Assembly: GCF_050947875.1 (NCBI RefSeq)
Contig: NC_134568.1
Coordinates: 264,348,815 to 264,412,814, forward strand
DNA length: 64,000 nt
Direction: 5' to 3'
DNA from: Dermacentor variabilis
Lineage: Eukaryota; Arthropoda; Arachnida; Ixodida; Ixodidae
Shown here: positions 1 to 12,542 of the stretch, piece after piece
Position numbering within the stretch: position 1 is the first letter of the stretch
How the letters are laid out: the number at the start of each line of letters is the position of its first letter
The notes under the pieces: generated by a model
Told to the model about the DNA's origin: nothing
Database searches by the model: none
The model's input: the letters and a program-made list of their open reading frames with translations, nothing else
Translations under genes and position numbers: made by a program

Positions 1-299
1 AGTTAATAATATGATTTTGAGTCCTCAGTTCTGGAATTGAAGTGATTCCTCTATAAGTACTAATTCAGGGATTATTAAGGATATGGTTATTACTTATCTG
101 CCATATTTTTCACGTTACCGAATTCCCAGTAATCACAGACACACAACTTCATAGAATATCGGGAAATATCCTTACAAAATTCACGTTTTCTTTTTTTTTG
201 TAAAATTCTGTGCAGCTGGCACATACACTGCACTTGTGACATGAAGTGACACAACCACAATAGATTTCTTAAACGTTCGAGGGTAAAGAAGGAAAGAGT

Positions 300-1000
300 G
301 AAACATAACGGCAGGTTTCGCAGCGGCTTCTCGGAGCGAGCGAGAGAGGGAAGTAAAAGCGAGCTGAACATCGCGGCGCCCGCGACTATATACAGCCTGT
401 CGAGTCATACGCTGCCAAACTCTTGGGCCGCACCGAGTCTGAAGACGATCCAGAGAATCCCATTCGGGACTTTTCACGGCCGCACTTATGCAACGTCGCT
501 CTCAACGAACGCTTCGCCGTAAACGCGCTCTTTGAACGTCCTCTTGCTGCTGTCTTTGTTCGTCTTCGCTGCGCATTCTGAACGGAAGAGGGACCGAAGA
601 GCCTTAACGCCTTACAACGCCTCCCTGTATGTTTAGCGACTCCTGCTCCCAGCATGAACGCATGGCATGAGCGCACCCCACACGAAACGTTCCGCTAAGG
701 CGAATAGTTTAGCGACCATGTTGCGAATTAAATTTTTTAGCCCGCACATTCGTGAAATTATTTCGTGGGGTGTTGATAGAGCTTCAGCCGACAATTCTTC
801 GGCGCAACGCATCGGGTACATGAGCTCGGGCTACTTGATACCGGAGCATTCTTTGCCATTTGCGCCCAGTCAAGCCGGCGGAAAGAGGGGCGTCTTCAGG
901 CGTATGACACCCCCCCCCCCCAACTGGCCCCTTGCACCCGGGGCCCACGGCCCCCCGGCCCCCCCTGTTGCTACGCCACTGCGTCTGTTATAGTGGAACG
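300..1000. other. CpG-rich segment, no gene recognised
   Basis: Base composition shifts abruptly from AT-rich to CpG-rich here. Several short frames are open on both strands, but none shows a recognisable domain or good splice signals, so I call no gene. It could be an old promoter-like region or transposon debris. Confidence 0.3.
905..992 (-). repeat. Dispersed GGCGTAGC/poly-G repeat end
   Basis: On the minus strand this reads GCAGTGGCGTAGCAACAG followed by long G runs. Similar 'TGGCGTA + G-run' pieces occur at about 5,300 and, more weakly, at 8,777. This looks like the terminus of a dispersed repeat family; the class is unknown. Confidence 0.45.
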
Positions 1001-1775
1001 GCGAAAGCCTAACTGTTTATTCAACTGAAATAAAACGATCGCTTCGCTGCAACTATCTACTGTCAAGTTTCACTTCAGTTGGCAGCGGAGTTTCTCGAGT
1101 AAAGCGGGGTCAGCATTTTTTATTTTTTTATTTATGAATGGCTGCGGTCTTGAACACAAGACCACTGCAGGTGGGTATACATATTTGTACATTAACATAT
1201 TGAAACAGAAATGAAATACATTCAGGCAAAGGCTTCAACAACAGACATACATAGCAGAAACTTGTTCACCAATATGTCATCTTTCGCAACACCGTAACAG
1301 AACATTAACTTCAATGCAGCATTTACAAGCACCGAATATGGCTTAACATGCAGACAAAAAATAAAATAACTAATTACTGAATATGCGCCTCAAACATTAA
1401 TAAGCAATGAAATGAACTGTACCGAGGACTTTTGAAGAGTGAAATGCTCAGACTCTATTCACTTTGCCCATGTGTGTTGCACACCTCATCGCTTCTGCCG
1501 ATGAAAAGACTCTTCAAGAACAGCAGCTGACGCTGCAGAGGTATGGTCCCTGGAATATTGGCCAGTATTCTATGGACCATAGCAGAGGCATCAAGTACGA
1601 CGCCATCTTGAAAACGTCGCATGACGAAGACTTTGTTTGCTTCTGTGATTGGCTAGCGGAGTAACAGAACGCCGCGCGGTCCGTATGCCTTGGTTTTTTC
1701 CCAACTGTTTTTACAGTGAAGCTGTATACCTCTACCGTCCAAAGAAATTTTCGTGTCGTTGTGGTAAGCAAAAAA

Positions 1776-1930
1776 CTCCCCATACGTGAGCTGATCTCGG
1801 AGATAATGCAATGCGGGGCCGAGCCGCGGTGGAGATGAAGCAGGCGTTAAGCACTCCCCATACGTGGGCCGATCCCGAAGATGGTGCAATGCCGGGCCGA
1901 CCCGCGGCGGAGGTGCAGTTCGCCATTAAG
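1776..1930 (+). repeat. Two-copy tandem repeat, period about 77 bp
   Basis: Two diverged copies start with CTCCCCATACGTG at 1,776 and 1,853. Each contains GATCNCG, a 'GCAATGC.GGGCCGA.CC' core and a GCGG-rich end. It is GC-rich compared with the flanks. Confidence 0.7.
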
Positions 1931-2022
1931 GGTCCCACATACACAGCTTCGCTGGTCATCCTTCTAATAGAGTGGACGGGCAATGAGATTTTTTTAAGTT
2001 GTATCCTACTATAGCTGGGACA

Positions 2023-2024
<2 letters not shown>

Positions 2025-2080
<56 letters not shown>
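2025..2080. repeat. (AT)n microsatellite
   Basis: An uninterrupted AT dinucleotide run of about 28 units. Confidence 0.95.
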
Positions 2081-2083
<3 letters not shown>

Positions 2084-2531
2084 GGGCATTTATTGTGCGC
2101 TTCTTCATCATTGTATATTGTCATCATCATGTGTGTGCCCTTCTGCTTCATGGGGCGGGTAGTCGCATCATCATAGTGGACTATGCCGAGGGTCCTTCGC
2201 CGCGTCTCTCAGGCTCAATAAAAGTGGTGGAGGAGCTTCTTAGTCCCCCGTGATCTGCTCGCCTGGCCTACTCGCAGGAGCGTCGTTCAGGTCGCCGCTT
2301 GTGCCGACTGTCCGCCAGCATGTCGCAGGACGAGCAGCCCGGCGCTTCTACCGTAACCATCTCGACAGCGCAAGCCGCACCTTCTCTGATCATCAGTGGC
2401 CACCAGCGTGATCCCCATCTGTTCGCTGGTCTTCGCGGTGAAGATGTTGAGGACTGGCTAGACGATTACGAGCGCGTGAGCTCTGCTAATCGGTCGGATA
2501 ACCTACTCAAGCTCCGCGAATATCTGTCACA
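2081..2531 (+). mobile_element. Ty3/gypsy fragment: leader/LTR-like part plus gag start
   Basis: An AATAAA-bearing stretch at about 2,217, which could be LTR R-region sequence, runs into a methionine-started frame at 2,320 (MSQDEQPG...). About 50 residues in is the gag signature DVEDWLDDYERVS, with the NRSDN motif following. The same VEDWL..YERAS pattern sits at the start of the larger element at 36.7-41.7 kb, so this is the 5' part of a related Ty3/gypsy element. The frame runs straight into a microsatellite at about 2,530 and the rest of gag and pol is absent. LTR boundaries could not be fixed. It is a dead fragment. Confidence 0.65.
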
Positions 2532-2550
2532 ATATATACATATATATATA

Positions 2551-2756
<206 letters not shown>

Positions 2757-3099
2757 GCAGACTTTGTCCTCCCCTGGCACAACAATAATTCGTATGAGTG
2801 AGTGAGTGAAGAAACTTTGTTGTGAACGCCTGCAGAACGGTTAGCCTTCGTATACAAATTTTAAACGCTAGGGAGAGTCACCAGATGAAAGTGCCTCAAT
2901 GCGCACCTCCTCCGGCAAGGAGGACATCAAGACACCCTAACAGTGGAAGTTGGAAGGCACCGTCTAGGAAGTGTTTTACTGAAATATTTTTTTTTCTTTT
3001 TTAAATTGGTTCATTATTAGACACATAAGAAATTGAAGTGCCGTGTTACTATGATGGCAAGAAGAGAGCAGTGTGACGGGCGGGTGTAGTAGAGCAGCA

Positions 3100-3972
3100 G
3101 CTTACAGGTTTGTTTTATGCGGACCACATCGTGTTGCTAGCTAACAAGCAAAGTGATTTGCAACGTCTGGCTAATATCTGTGGACAGGAAGGGGAGAATT
3201 TAGGTTTAAAGTTTAGCGTTAGAAAATAACGTGTTATGGTATTCAATGAAAACAGTGAACAGACAGTGGCGATACAGGGCCAGGAAATACCTAGGATAAA
3301 ATAATATAGATACCTTGGTATATGGATACACGAAGGCAATAGGTATATGGAATCACAGGAAAAGCAATAACAGTAAAGGGGAAGATAAATGCAGCCATAA
3401 TGAAGCACAGAGCGCTATGGTGATACAATAGGTAAAAGGTGCTCCGTGGTATGTGGAAAGGTGTAATGGTTCCAGGACTTATTTTTGGAAACGCGGTTGT
3501 TTGCTTGAAATCAGGGGTACAATTGGGACTCGATGCCAACCAAAGGCCAGTGGGACACCTCGCATTGGGCGCTCACGGGAAGACTACAAATGAAGATGTG
3601 CAGGGTGATATGGACTGCACTAGTTTTGAAGTGAGGGAAGCTCACAGTAAAATTGATTATGAAGAACGACTGAGGAATATGTAAGAAAGTAAATGGGCTG
3701 GGAGAGTGTTGAGGTTATTGTACAGGAAAAAAATTGATTCACAGTGGAGGAAAAGAACTAGGAAGCTTACCAGCAAGTATGCGGCCTGTAGGGTGAACAA
3801 CACAGCAACGAAGAACGTCAACGGGAAAGTCAGAGAGTCAAATAATTTCATGGGTGGCGGCAATGGAAAAGAAGCCTGCCATGAGTAATTACTTAAGAAG
3901 AAAAAACGAAATCAGAAAAGAAACAATTTATGACAACTCAAAGGGAAGCTCATTACCTTTCGTAGCGAAATC
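3100..3972 (+). pseudogene. LINE reverse transcriptase remnant
   Basis: Translation across frames gives a recognisable RT palm segment at about 3,104-3,225: GLFYADHIVLLANKQ followed by a GQEGENLGLKFS helix. The catalytic box, normally YADD, reads YADH, so the second catalytic aspartate is lost. Several in-frame stops and frame changes follow, including at 3,228 and 3,299. A later piece near 3,720-3,890 keeps basic residues typical of the region after the palm. The sequence stops at the MITE insertion. It cannot encode an active enzyme. Upstream endonuclease and N-terminal RT are missing. Confidence 0.7.
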
Positions 3973-3980
3973 AGGGGAGG

Positions 3981-4145
3981 TATTCTGTAAGAGTCCACCT
4001 AGTGGACACGTACATTTCTTCTGCTGTTGAAGCTCCGATTGGCTGGGCTGGGCTGCGCGTCCGCGGCAACCAGACGCCACAACCAATCAGTACTTGAGCA
4101 GCAGACGAAATGGACATGTCTACTAGGTTACAGTGTACTAGAATA
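3981..4145. mobile_element. Palindromic MITE, 165 bp, inside the LINE
   Basis: The ends are inverted copies: TATTCTGTAAGAGTCCACC at the left, and the reverse complement of the right end reads TATTCTAGTACACTGTAACC. Both are followed by CTAGT.GACA.GT.CATTTC and TCTGCTG. The central part contains ATTGGCTG...CCAATCA. A second copy lies at 33,098-33,262. It interrupts LINE coding sequence, so it inserted later. Confidence 0.8.
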
Positions 4146-4194
4146 GTTCACTATAACTAGGTTGACTCTTTCAGAACACCTCCCCAGAATGCCT

Positions 4195-4477
4195 TAGAAC
4201 ACGCACCTATAAATCGGGATATAAGAAGGAAGAAGCATGTGCTTGCTGCGGTAAAGCTAGCGAAACGATGGAGCATGTTTTATTACAATGTGAAGATATC
4301 TGCCCAGCGGTCGATTTAGGCACCACTGGCCTCCTTGAAGCCCTTGGGTTCAGCGAAAGCAGGGGGAAAGTAAACATGTCCGCAATAGAGATTAGTAAGA
4401 GGCGATTGGAAGATTCTTGGAAGAAAAGTAGGGAAACGACCAAACACGGAGACGTACAAAAACAAAGTTCACAATAG
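4195..4477 (+). pseudogene. LINE ORF2 C-terminal segment
   Basis: An open stretch reads RTRTYKSGYKKEEACACCGK, then ETMEHVLLQCEDI, and ends at a TAG at 4,475-4,477. The C-x2-C...H-x4-C arrangement is the C-terminal cysteine motif of many non-LTR ORF2 proteins. It is the continuation of the RT remnant upstream of the MITE. It is well preserved over about 90 codons, unlike the RT part. Confidence 0.65.
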
Positions 4478-4649
4478 GGGGTCAGAAAATTTTGTTATGG
4501 GAATTCATCGCGGGTTTCTTTTTCTTTCTTTTTTAACCTACAGGTAGGACATTACATAGTATAATAGCAAGAGCTTGGTGTCGCAACCCACCGCCCCCTT
4601 CCAAGGGGGACGCTCATAATATCCATCCAACCATCCGCACATCCAGATA

Positions 4650-5372
4650 AGAGTTGCAATAACTCTACCAAAAGAAACTCTCTCCCCCTTTGCCTCGACT
4701 AACGGCCGCTAGCGGCCTTCCTTCCCCGCCTTCTCCCATACGTAGCTATTCGCTAACTGGTACTAACACAGCCAAACGCAAAATAGCTAAACGAAAAGAA
4801 GGCGACAATGGGCGACATCGAAAGAGGAGAGAACGGAGATCCAACACGAGGGGGTAAGGAGAGTGTGATGGAGATAACGAGATTTTGAATGGCTGGAGGA
4901 CAATGGCGCGCTGCCATGAAAACATGCCTGAAGGCAAAATTCGCGTTTAAGCCGTCCCAGCTGACCTTACGGCTAAACGTTAGCGCACGCGCGGATCCAC
5001 CGTACATGGTGAAGGCGCACCGCGAAGCGGTTAACTATATGATATAAAATTTCGTCTTCTGCACCGCGTTTTGCAGCATAGCTGGATGGTAGCCGCCATG
5101 GGTGGATGCCGCTGCAGACTAATTAGCAATAACGCGTTGCTACTGCGAATTCGTTTTATTGTAAAATATTCGTCTTACTTTTTCATTGTGTCCACGTAAT
5201 TACTACAAAAATAATTTAATCATCATGCAAGAAAATGTTTAAGTTTAGCCGATCGAGGCGACTGCGACTAAATATGCGTCTTATCTGCGTTGGTTGCAGT
5301 GGCGTACCAACTAATCCTCGAGTGGGGGGTGGGGGGGGGCAGCAACAAACCATCTGACCTCTCTCCCTCTCA

Positions 5373-5421
<49 letters not shown>

Positions 5422-6320
5422 ATTGCTATTACAATAAGTGAAAGCCCCTGGAAATGCTTATGAACCATGGCGGGCTCGAAAAATTATATGAATTAGCATT
5501 TCTTGCAACTATATAATATTGCAAAATGATGCAGGGACAAACGACAATGAGTGCCTGACAGAGGTCCCCGATTCCACCCAGTAGCAACAGCACAGCTCAC
5601 ATAAGAAATTCACATTTGCTACGAACAATTTTAATGAATACACAAGGAATTGTACTTGGTATGCAAGTCTACAGCACAAATGTATCACTAGTTTAGGTAA
5701 TAGTATATTTAGGTTATACACAAAATAGTACAATAATATGGATGACTTGCAATATTCAAAAGAAAGAAAGACGGATCTGTGCGACCTTGGAGAATTACAA
5801 CCCAATTTCCAGGGAAGCTGTTTCTTTTGGACAGTTGCAATGAAAGTTTCTTGTAGTTATATTGCATATATTTTTATAAACGCACGTGTTGTACTTACGC
5901 GCCCTCCCCTGCCACCTCTCCCCTCTCATTTTCACTAGATTTGATATCGGTTTTCACAGTGCTCCCAGGGCAGCAGAATAAATACTGCTTTGTTCGTAAA
6001 ACATTCATAAAGCTCTGGATTACTAGCACATGTCATAATTAGCCCCCTTTCTTTGAAGTTTTCCTACATATTACCTTTAATGGGCCCTTTAATTTTCGCC
6101 AAATATATATGAGTGTCTTGTATAGTTCACCGAGGGCATCGCTGAAACCAAGTAGGAACGTCTTATGCTTGAAAATATAGTACAAAAAATGACAACTCAG
6201 TAATTATTTGCAACGCCTCCAACCAGACCAGCAACGTAAAAATTTTTCCCCCAAATTGCACTTACCATGACCCCCCTCCCCTTTCACGAAATATAAACCT
6301 GTTGCAACCTTCGGCTATGT
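4650..6320. other. Intergenic, no gene seen
   Basis: Apart from the G-run repeat end at about 5,300 and the microsatellite at 5,361, I see no domain, splice pair or RNA gene. Short open frames lack conserved character. Confidence 0.4.
5361..5421. repeat. (CT)n(AT)n microsatellite
   Basis: A CT-rich run (CTCACTCA then CTCTCT) passes directly into an AT dinucleotide run. It follows a G-run repeat end at 5,320-5,340. Confidence 0.9.
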
Positions 6321-6327
6321 CGGGTCA

Positions 6328-6545
6328 CTGCACTCTAAAAACTAGGAAGGGTATCGCAGGAGTGAAGCTGCCGGTTCACTCTTCAAAGCGTCGTTTTACT
6401 CTCGCAAAATGTCGAGGAGAGTGAAATGCATTGTTCACTCTGTCACCAAGGAGAGAGTGAAATGTGCTTTTCACTCTCCCCTTCAGAGCTAGAGAGTGAA
6501 AAGACTCTTGCGACAATAGAAAAGAGAGACTCTTGCGGCAATAGA
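6328..6545. repeat. GAGAGTGAAA-type repeat (CACTCTAAAAA end)
   Basis: It starts with CACTCTAAAAACTAGGAAGG and then repeats GAGTGAA.../TTCACTCT motifs on both strands at 30-50 bp intervals. A related array ending in CTTTTTAGAGTG lies at 18,930-19,270. This probably belongs to a non-autonomous element family with CACTCTAAAAA termini; the right end is not visible here. Confidence 0.55.
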
Positions 6546-6615
6546 AAACAAAACGTAGCGTAATCTTCTGCTTCAACTGTAGGTGGCTGGCCCCGAACAT
6601 GGCAATGTATCATTC

Positions 6616-6890
6616 ATGCACGCTGAGCAAAGACCACATCGTTTTGCTTCTAAGAGAACAGGCCGCCGCAGTTCAAAGGAACGCGTAGCGAGCGCTCTAC
6701 TTTTTCCCTCGGAGTGGCTCCACCGCGCGCGCGCGCGCTCAAGATCGCGGAACAACACAGCACCGGAGAAAGGTGACCCGTCCAGCGAGCAAAGGCCAGC
6801 CGAGGGAGATTGTGTGTTAGCCATCTCGCGTCGCCACGAAAACACGACAGTCGTTCGTCATGCCTTGGATATAACAACAAATCCTCCACG
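6616..6890 (+). CDS. Candidate first exon, possible N-terminus (unknown)
   Basis: An ATG at 6,616 opens a frame of 91 codons plus two bases up to a strong donor CACG|GTAAGT. The segment is CpG-rich, with a short CG dinucleotide run encoding an RARARSRSR stretch. This fits a promoter-proximal exon. The frame ends in phase 2 and joins compatibly to the exon at 10,253, giving an Arg codon then DNPECAFLSTQ. The protein is Arg/Ser-rich with no recognised domain. The exon may equally be 5' UTR. Start choice is based only on the first ATG in the open frame. Confidence 0.3.
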
Positions 6891-7517
6891 GTAAGTGAAT
6901 TCTAACTTAGGTGCACATTCTCCGTATATGTCATGCTATCGCCAGGAAGTCGTCGCTGCGCTTAGCCGACGCGATTGACAAAGGACTAGGCGTGCGCGCT
7001 GTCTCTCGATGTCAATCTAAAAAGCCAGTCGTCGCGATAACTGCATGTGATTTTATCACTTTGCCGTTGTCCGTAAGAGCTTTAAAAATCGCAAACGCTG
7101 CCAGAACTATGGTATGTTCAATAAGACGCCAGGCGAGAGGACGCTTAAAATGGTTGGTTCACCAGCCCGTGATTCCGAGCCTATGCGGAGCGTGATTAGC
7201 GTGCGTTTTGTGTGTTTGAATTTATTCAGTTTGGCAGTCTACTGTGTACGGAACGCTGTTGAACTAAGGAATCACATAACAGAAGGCGTCATTTTGCTGG
7301 CAGGATGCTTTTTTTTTTATAAATAAACCGCGCGCTTGACGGTGTCTCGCGCAGGGGGAATCTGCGAAGTTACGTGCAGCACTAGTGCTAGTTAGAAACT
7401 TTGCCGCAGGCATTCAGCTGCATGCTGCAAGAGGTCAGTTGGGCGCGTTATCTTGAACTTGCTGAAAACGCATGAGGAATCCATGTTTTATGCTGAAAAA
7501 AGTATAAACCCCATATA

Positions 7518-7979
7518 AGCGATCTTGCGCGCGGCAGCTACAAGCGACGCGACGGAGATGGCTGTCGCGTTCGCTCGTCGCCTACAAGTCGTACTCCGTG
7601 CGAGCGACGATTTTGAGCGACGCCTCCCCGGTGTTGCCGGCATGAGGGCTGCAGTCACGCGTGACGCGTGCTTTAGTAATTTACGTTGATGTATTTTACT
7701 ATAAAAAGTAGCATAAAATATTTCCGGAGGTCTTGCAGTACGTTCTTATCCTTGCACGTATAAAAATTGAATCATTTGCTCGTTCCGCGCGACAATCGGT
7801 AGTATTTGAGCGATGTATGTACATCCAGTTCCGGCTTCGCGCTATTGGCTAGTCGCTCATAGCACTTCTGGGCGACGAGCGACGATTTCTAGATTTCCAG
7901 AACCGAGCCATCTGTTCAAGCGACGGCCCGTTTTGTCGCTCGAAGCCGTCGCTCGTCGCCGTCGCGCACTAAATCGCTC
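7518..7979. mobile_element. GC-rich TIR element rich in GCGACG motifs
   Basis: The left end AAGCGATCTTGCGCGCGGC and the reverse-complemented right end GAGCGATTTAGTGCGCGACG are similar. Both are followed by repeated (A)GCGACG motifs. The core is AT-rich. This looks like a non-autonomous DNA transposon in the first intron of the plus-strand unit. No coding remnant was seen. Confidence 0.45.
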
Positions 7980-9148
7980 TCACAGTGTTTATCCCTAAGA
8001 CTGAACTGTTTTTGCTCATGTTGAAATGGTGTGATTATAGGTCTGGTTTTGTCTCCTGTTGCGGTTTTCGTGCACGGTGCGAAACTGAAAGGATGCTTAT
8101 GTCTACGAACTCGGTGAATTGTCAAGCAGCTAGTTACGCATCGGCATCGAATATAACGGCTGCTGTGTGGAATTACAATTGCAGGGGCGCTTTGCATACG
8201 CTTATTGTTTTGGACATGCCTGTGCATTTGCTAATATGAGTTGGCGTGTCAGAGTTATGTCATATGAACAGCTAAATCAGCCTTCCTCTGGGGGTTACAA
8301 GCGTAATGTGTGCATTTTGCTATAGCATGGCAGATCAAGATGTGTTTATCGCTTGAATATTTTTAGTAGAGAAATAAAATATCAAAATAAAATGTTGCTT
8401 TAATTCCGTGTTACCAGTCTGTCGTACACAGAACAATAGGTTGGTGTAATAAACTAATAACTGCGGTTTAACTGCAACTTTTACATGCCTACAAGAATCT
8501 AAAATGCTAGATTTCAAACTGCAGCAGTAGTCGGGTCTGTCAAAAATGAACTCCACTGCGCACCTCATGCATGAAAATAAGTTCATGCCTTTTAGTAAGC
8601 TTAGATGCAGGCCGCAGTGAACTTGTTAGTATTGAAATGTGGGTAAGCTTGCCATAAAAAGCCTTGTTGCCCTTTTTTATAGGCACATCCATATATCCAT
8701 TGAGCTGAAGGACAATATTTTCATCCCTACTGAGCATCATGTTTGCAGCTATAATCCTCAAATTATGGCTTCAGCAGTGGCACAACCAGGGATGGTGCGG
8801 GGGAGGGGGGGCACACTGGGCACTTGCTTAGGATGTGTCACAAGTGGTGTTTGCGATACACCAGACTCATGACAGACCTATGACGTCTGAAAATGACCAA
8901 TATTCTATTCATTAGCAGGAGTATTCTAACATTCATGAAAAACAAGGATGAACTGTGGTTTATTTGTTTTTTTGCTTAAATCTAAAAATTGAAGTTAGTT
9001 TAGCAGTTGACTGTTGCAGTCATTTGGATGTTTTGCATGCATTTCACTAGGAAGACTAAGAGCTAAGACTTTTTATTGCCATGGCCTTGACTGTCTTGTT
9101 GTTTTGCACCATGCCCTTGTGTTGACTTTTGCATACGATATTTTTCAG

Positions 9149-9225
9149 GCACCCGCTTTATATAACGCAAGAAGGCAGCTGCAAGGACACGAGGATGTGA
9201 AAGAGCCAGTGCAGCGCGACTTCAC
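9149..9225 (+). CDS. Weak candidate exon
   Basis: A good acceptor (ATATTTTTCAG) is followed by an open stretch APALYNARRQLQGHEDVKE... ending near a weak donor (CAC|GTAGTG). In phase with an exon-like frame it would join to 10,253. A TAG lies at the donor. It could be an alternative exon of the plus-strand unit or chance. Confidence 0.2.
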
Positions 9226-10252
9226 GTAGTGCAGAGGAGCCAATGCCAAAAAATCAAAATACATTGGCATGTTATTTGGACAAGAAAACTAGTATGTGGG
9301 TATATCGGGTGTACCATTTGACCAAATGTCAACAAAATCAAGATACAGTATGTTACACGAAGATGAAAATTCTCACGTGCTCCAGGCAGTCATCTTAACA
9401 TGGTATATTTATGTAATGTCTCTGATTGGAAAGTCAAATCAAGTATGCTCTCTGGAGACAAACACATAGCAGCAAGTGTCATTGAAAAGTTAAAAATGTG
9501 TTTTAAGAAAGCTGATTAGTTCTGAGAAGTGACTGCTTTTTGTCTTGCCTCTCAACAAATATATCCATGTGATAAAAAATAGTGATACAATGAAATTGCA
9601 TATTTGCTTAGCGACATGATACATACTTGCAATGAGCACGATGCCTGTGTTTACTATAAAAAGCAACAGTCCATGCTTGGTTAGGTTAGGCCCACTACAA
9701 CATGCAGGCATGGGTGATTGGTGCTTTTTTTTATTTCTGTGTCGTGAGGTTTATTGACGTGCGTATAGGTGCAGTGGCACGCAGTATGGCTAGTACAAAA
9801 GGGGGGGGGGGCAGATATATGTAGCTCACTGTACACGACACAGGGCAAAGGAAATCCGTGTTCAGCAACTATGTTAAATGCCATGTACGTAAATTTTACA
9901 ACGCTACTCGTTCGAAGCGCGCACAGGTGCATATTGAAGAAAAGTTTCCAGGGTAGATAATTTAGTTCGTAATTTACACTAATTTTGCTCTAACCACGAG
10001 ACATAATAATTTGAATATACTGCACGGAAAAACCTAGAGCGAATTAAATTGTGTCAGCTTCGTGTGTATACATATAGTCTTTCCTATGCATTAGGTTTTT
10101 TGCGTAATGCATTAACACTTGACAGCCTATCTTATGATGTGTACTCTGTTTACATTACAGTTCTTTATTAGTTTACTCGTTTGTTTTGCGACTGATGAAA
10201 TGCCGGCATATATATATTTTCAACATTTGACATAACCCTGTATGTTTTGCAG

Positions 10253-10321
10253 GGACAACCCAGAATGTGCATTTCTCAGCACCCAGTCAACTGCCAAAAG
10301 TGACTCAAACACAGGCCACCA
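10253..10321 (+). CDS. Candidate internal exon, 69 nt
   Basis: Strong acceptor (CTGTATGTTTTGCAG) and strong donor (CCA|GTAAGT). Two of three frames are open: DNPECAFLSTQSTAKSDSN (phase 2 in and out) and TQNVHFSAPSQLPKVTQ (phase 1 in and out). The second is rich in Ser/Thr/Gln/Pro, like disordered linkers of transcription-type proteins. No domain is recognised, and the coding frame cannot be chosen without RNA data. Confidence 0.4.
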
Positions 10322-11373
10322 GTAAGTCGACATCAGTTGCAATTTCACATTATGCAGTTGGCGGCTGCCTTGTACGGAGGCTTTTTTTTTTAATGAGATG
10401 GTGATGTCGTTCTAATGTACATTTTGACCACAAAGGTGCGATCATGTCTCACAGAGGCATATATGGTTGCTATTCTCTGCGAGGGACGTGTTCTTGTGTT
10501 TGTGAAGCATTTGTGTTTGGCAGTATTGTCGCCCAATGAGTCGGATATAAACACTAACTCGCCACTGCCAGCAAGTAGTTGCGAGAAACGCATTATGACG
10601 CTGTAAAGTTATTTCATTAATTCGAAGGAAAGTTTTGCAGCAGGAAAAAAGGTTGCTATTCCAGGTAAACATGTCTTTTTCTCACAGGTTATTTAGCCAA
10701 ACTGTGGATGCATGAAATTCGTGACTTATGAATAGATTTTAATTTATTTAGTAATGCTTCTAAAGGAGACTAGAAATAGCATGTGACTACCTCTGCAATC
10801 AGCAGACCATACATTTACAGTCATAAGTGGCAGTTCCATGCAGTCTCGCATTTTATATAACCTTTCCTTTCAGCAGCATTGGAACTGGTGGCTGCGTTTT
10901 CAGTAGGAGAAGTGTACTTGACACTGTATGTGTATGTGTGAATTCGGTTTTCTTTGTATGTGTCGGCTCACTGACAAACGGTGCAAAAATCTGTTGTACC
11001 ATGAGCCTGACGACGCCTTCTGCTGGTAGAAATGCGGCACTTCGTATTTTATAGTACTGCATGACATTTAAATCAAAGCTACCACATAAAATGGTCAAGA
11101 AAACTAACCGATGTTATAGCTGTTTTCCTCAAAGAACGCTTGTCCTTTATGGGCTGTGTTAATCTGAGCTCTCCACCGATGTTTCAGTAGTATTATCCCT
11201 TAGTGAGTGAGAGATTGGGGGCAATTAATCGTGTTAGTGTTTAAGTGGTGTCCTAATTATGTGCATTTGTTCCAACAAAGTTGTCTAGATTACTTTATTG
11301 TGTAGTGTAAAGCTTATGAAACCATCAGCAACTACTGAGTTGCTAACACGCATATGGATTTGTCACTATACAG

Positions 11374-11454
11374 GTGGAACTCGGCTGTACCACTGCACTG
11401 CTGCGGAAATTGCCTTCACCAGCGGCTTTGCAACAGCTGTTTCGCAGCATGTCG
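11374..11454 (+). CDS. Candidate internal exon, 81 nt
   Basis: Acceptor TCACTATACAG and donor TCG|GTATGT. All three frames are open. One gives a Cys-rich peptide with six cysteines (HCCGNC, CNSC, AAC), another gives RLYHCTAAEIAFTSGFATAV, and the third LRKLPSPAALQQLFRSMS. The Cys-rich frame is continuous with chain A and the second with chain B. There is no known domain. Confidence 0.4.
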
Positions 11455-12542
11455 GTATGTGTTAATTTATAATTATGTTGGGATGGGCTAGTATTATGGA
11501 CCACTGCTACTCTGTATTGTGACAGATCCATATGATAAGGGATGTAATGGGCACAGCGAAAGCCTTTGAATTTTTTACTATGGTACATAAACAGGCTCTC
11601 CTTTTCGTCACTGGAGCAGGAGAGAAAGGCATGCAGGCATTCCTGAATGTACATATATTTCAAAACATGAGAGAGACACACACACACACACACACAATTA
11701 AACTAAAGGCAGGGACGTTCCATCTTTCATCTTGAATTGAATTGTGCAGCGCAAAAATACAACACAGACCACAGAGAAGCACACATGTTAACAGGTTTGA
11801 TACACACGTTAGTTCAACAGATTTGATACTTCAAGTGTGCTATTTTACACAAGGGGGAAGGGAAAGGGGAGATAATCTGAAAAAAAAAAGTGGAGTGGAA
11901 AAAAAGGAATCGTGCCAAAAAGCATGAGAAGCATCGCGCAGCCAGGATCACCAGCAGGACATCTAAAAAGCACTCTGATAAAATTACATACAGGACAACC
12001 TTACGTATAGTTTGTTTCAATCAACTCAGATCACATGCAGCCATTACTGCAATCATGTTGTTTCCTTATGTCATATGGGGGAATGATGTGGGCCCAAAAA
12101 ACTGTTTAGAGCTGAAGGATTATGTTCCATTCTACCCTCATTGCCTGCTTTTTTATCATATTGTTATGAGCTGCTTATGTTAGGGACAAAAAGTAAGAGT
12201 ACGAACTGTTTCCCGATTCTCCATTCCACACAACATGTCTTTGTGACTATATGTACATGCAGATGATCCATAGTTGAAAAATATTCAGCACAGAAGAATC
12301 TCATTACAAGATGCACTTGGTTGTAAGAGACATCTGAAAATGGTTTGGTTGGTTTTCCGATGTTTGCCACGTTAACAATACTGTATACAAGAGACACCTT
12401 TGTTACCAAGGATGACTTTTTAAGTATTCACTACTTCGAAGGGACACAACCCAGACACATTCACTTTGTGCACCTTGTGTGCTCCGAAGGGCGTAAAGAT
12501 CACGCAATCCTTACACAAGTCAATCGCGCATGTCTCTTTTAG

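Larger units (their letters stand above)
3020..4645 (+). mobile_element. 5'-truncated non-LTR retrotransposon (LINE)
   Basis: This is the 3' part of a LINE. Reverse-transcriptase remnants lie at about 3,100-3,900, a conserved C-terminal Cys-rich segment at 4,195-4,477, and a 3' tail with degenerate CATC units at about 4,615-4,645. A 165-bp palindromic MITE (3,981-4,145) is inserted between the RT remnant and the C-terminal part. The tail ('GTCGCAACCCACCGCCCCC' then ATCCATCC) resembles LINE tails abundant in ticks, as remembered and not checked by search. Confidence 0.75.
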
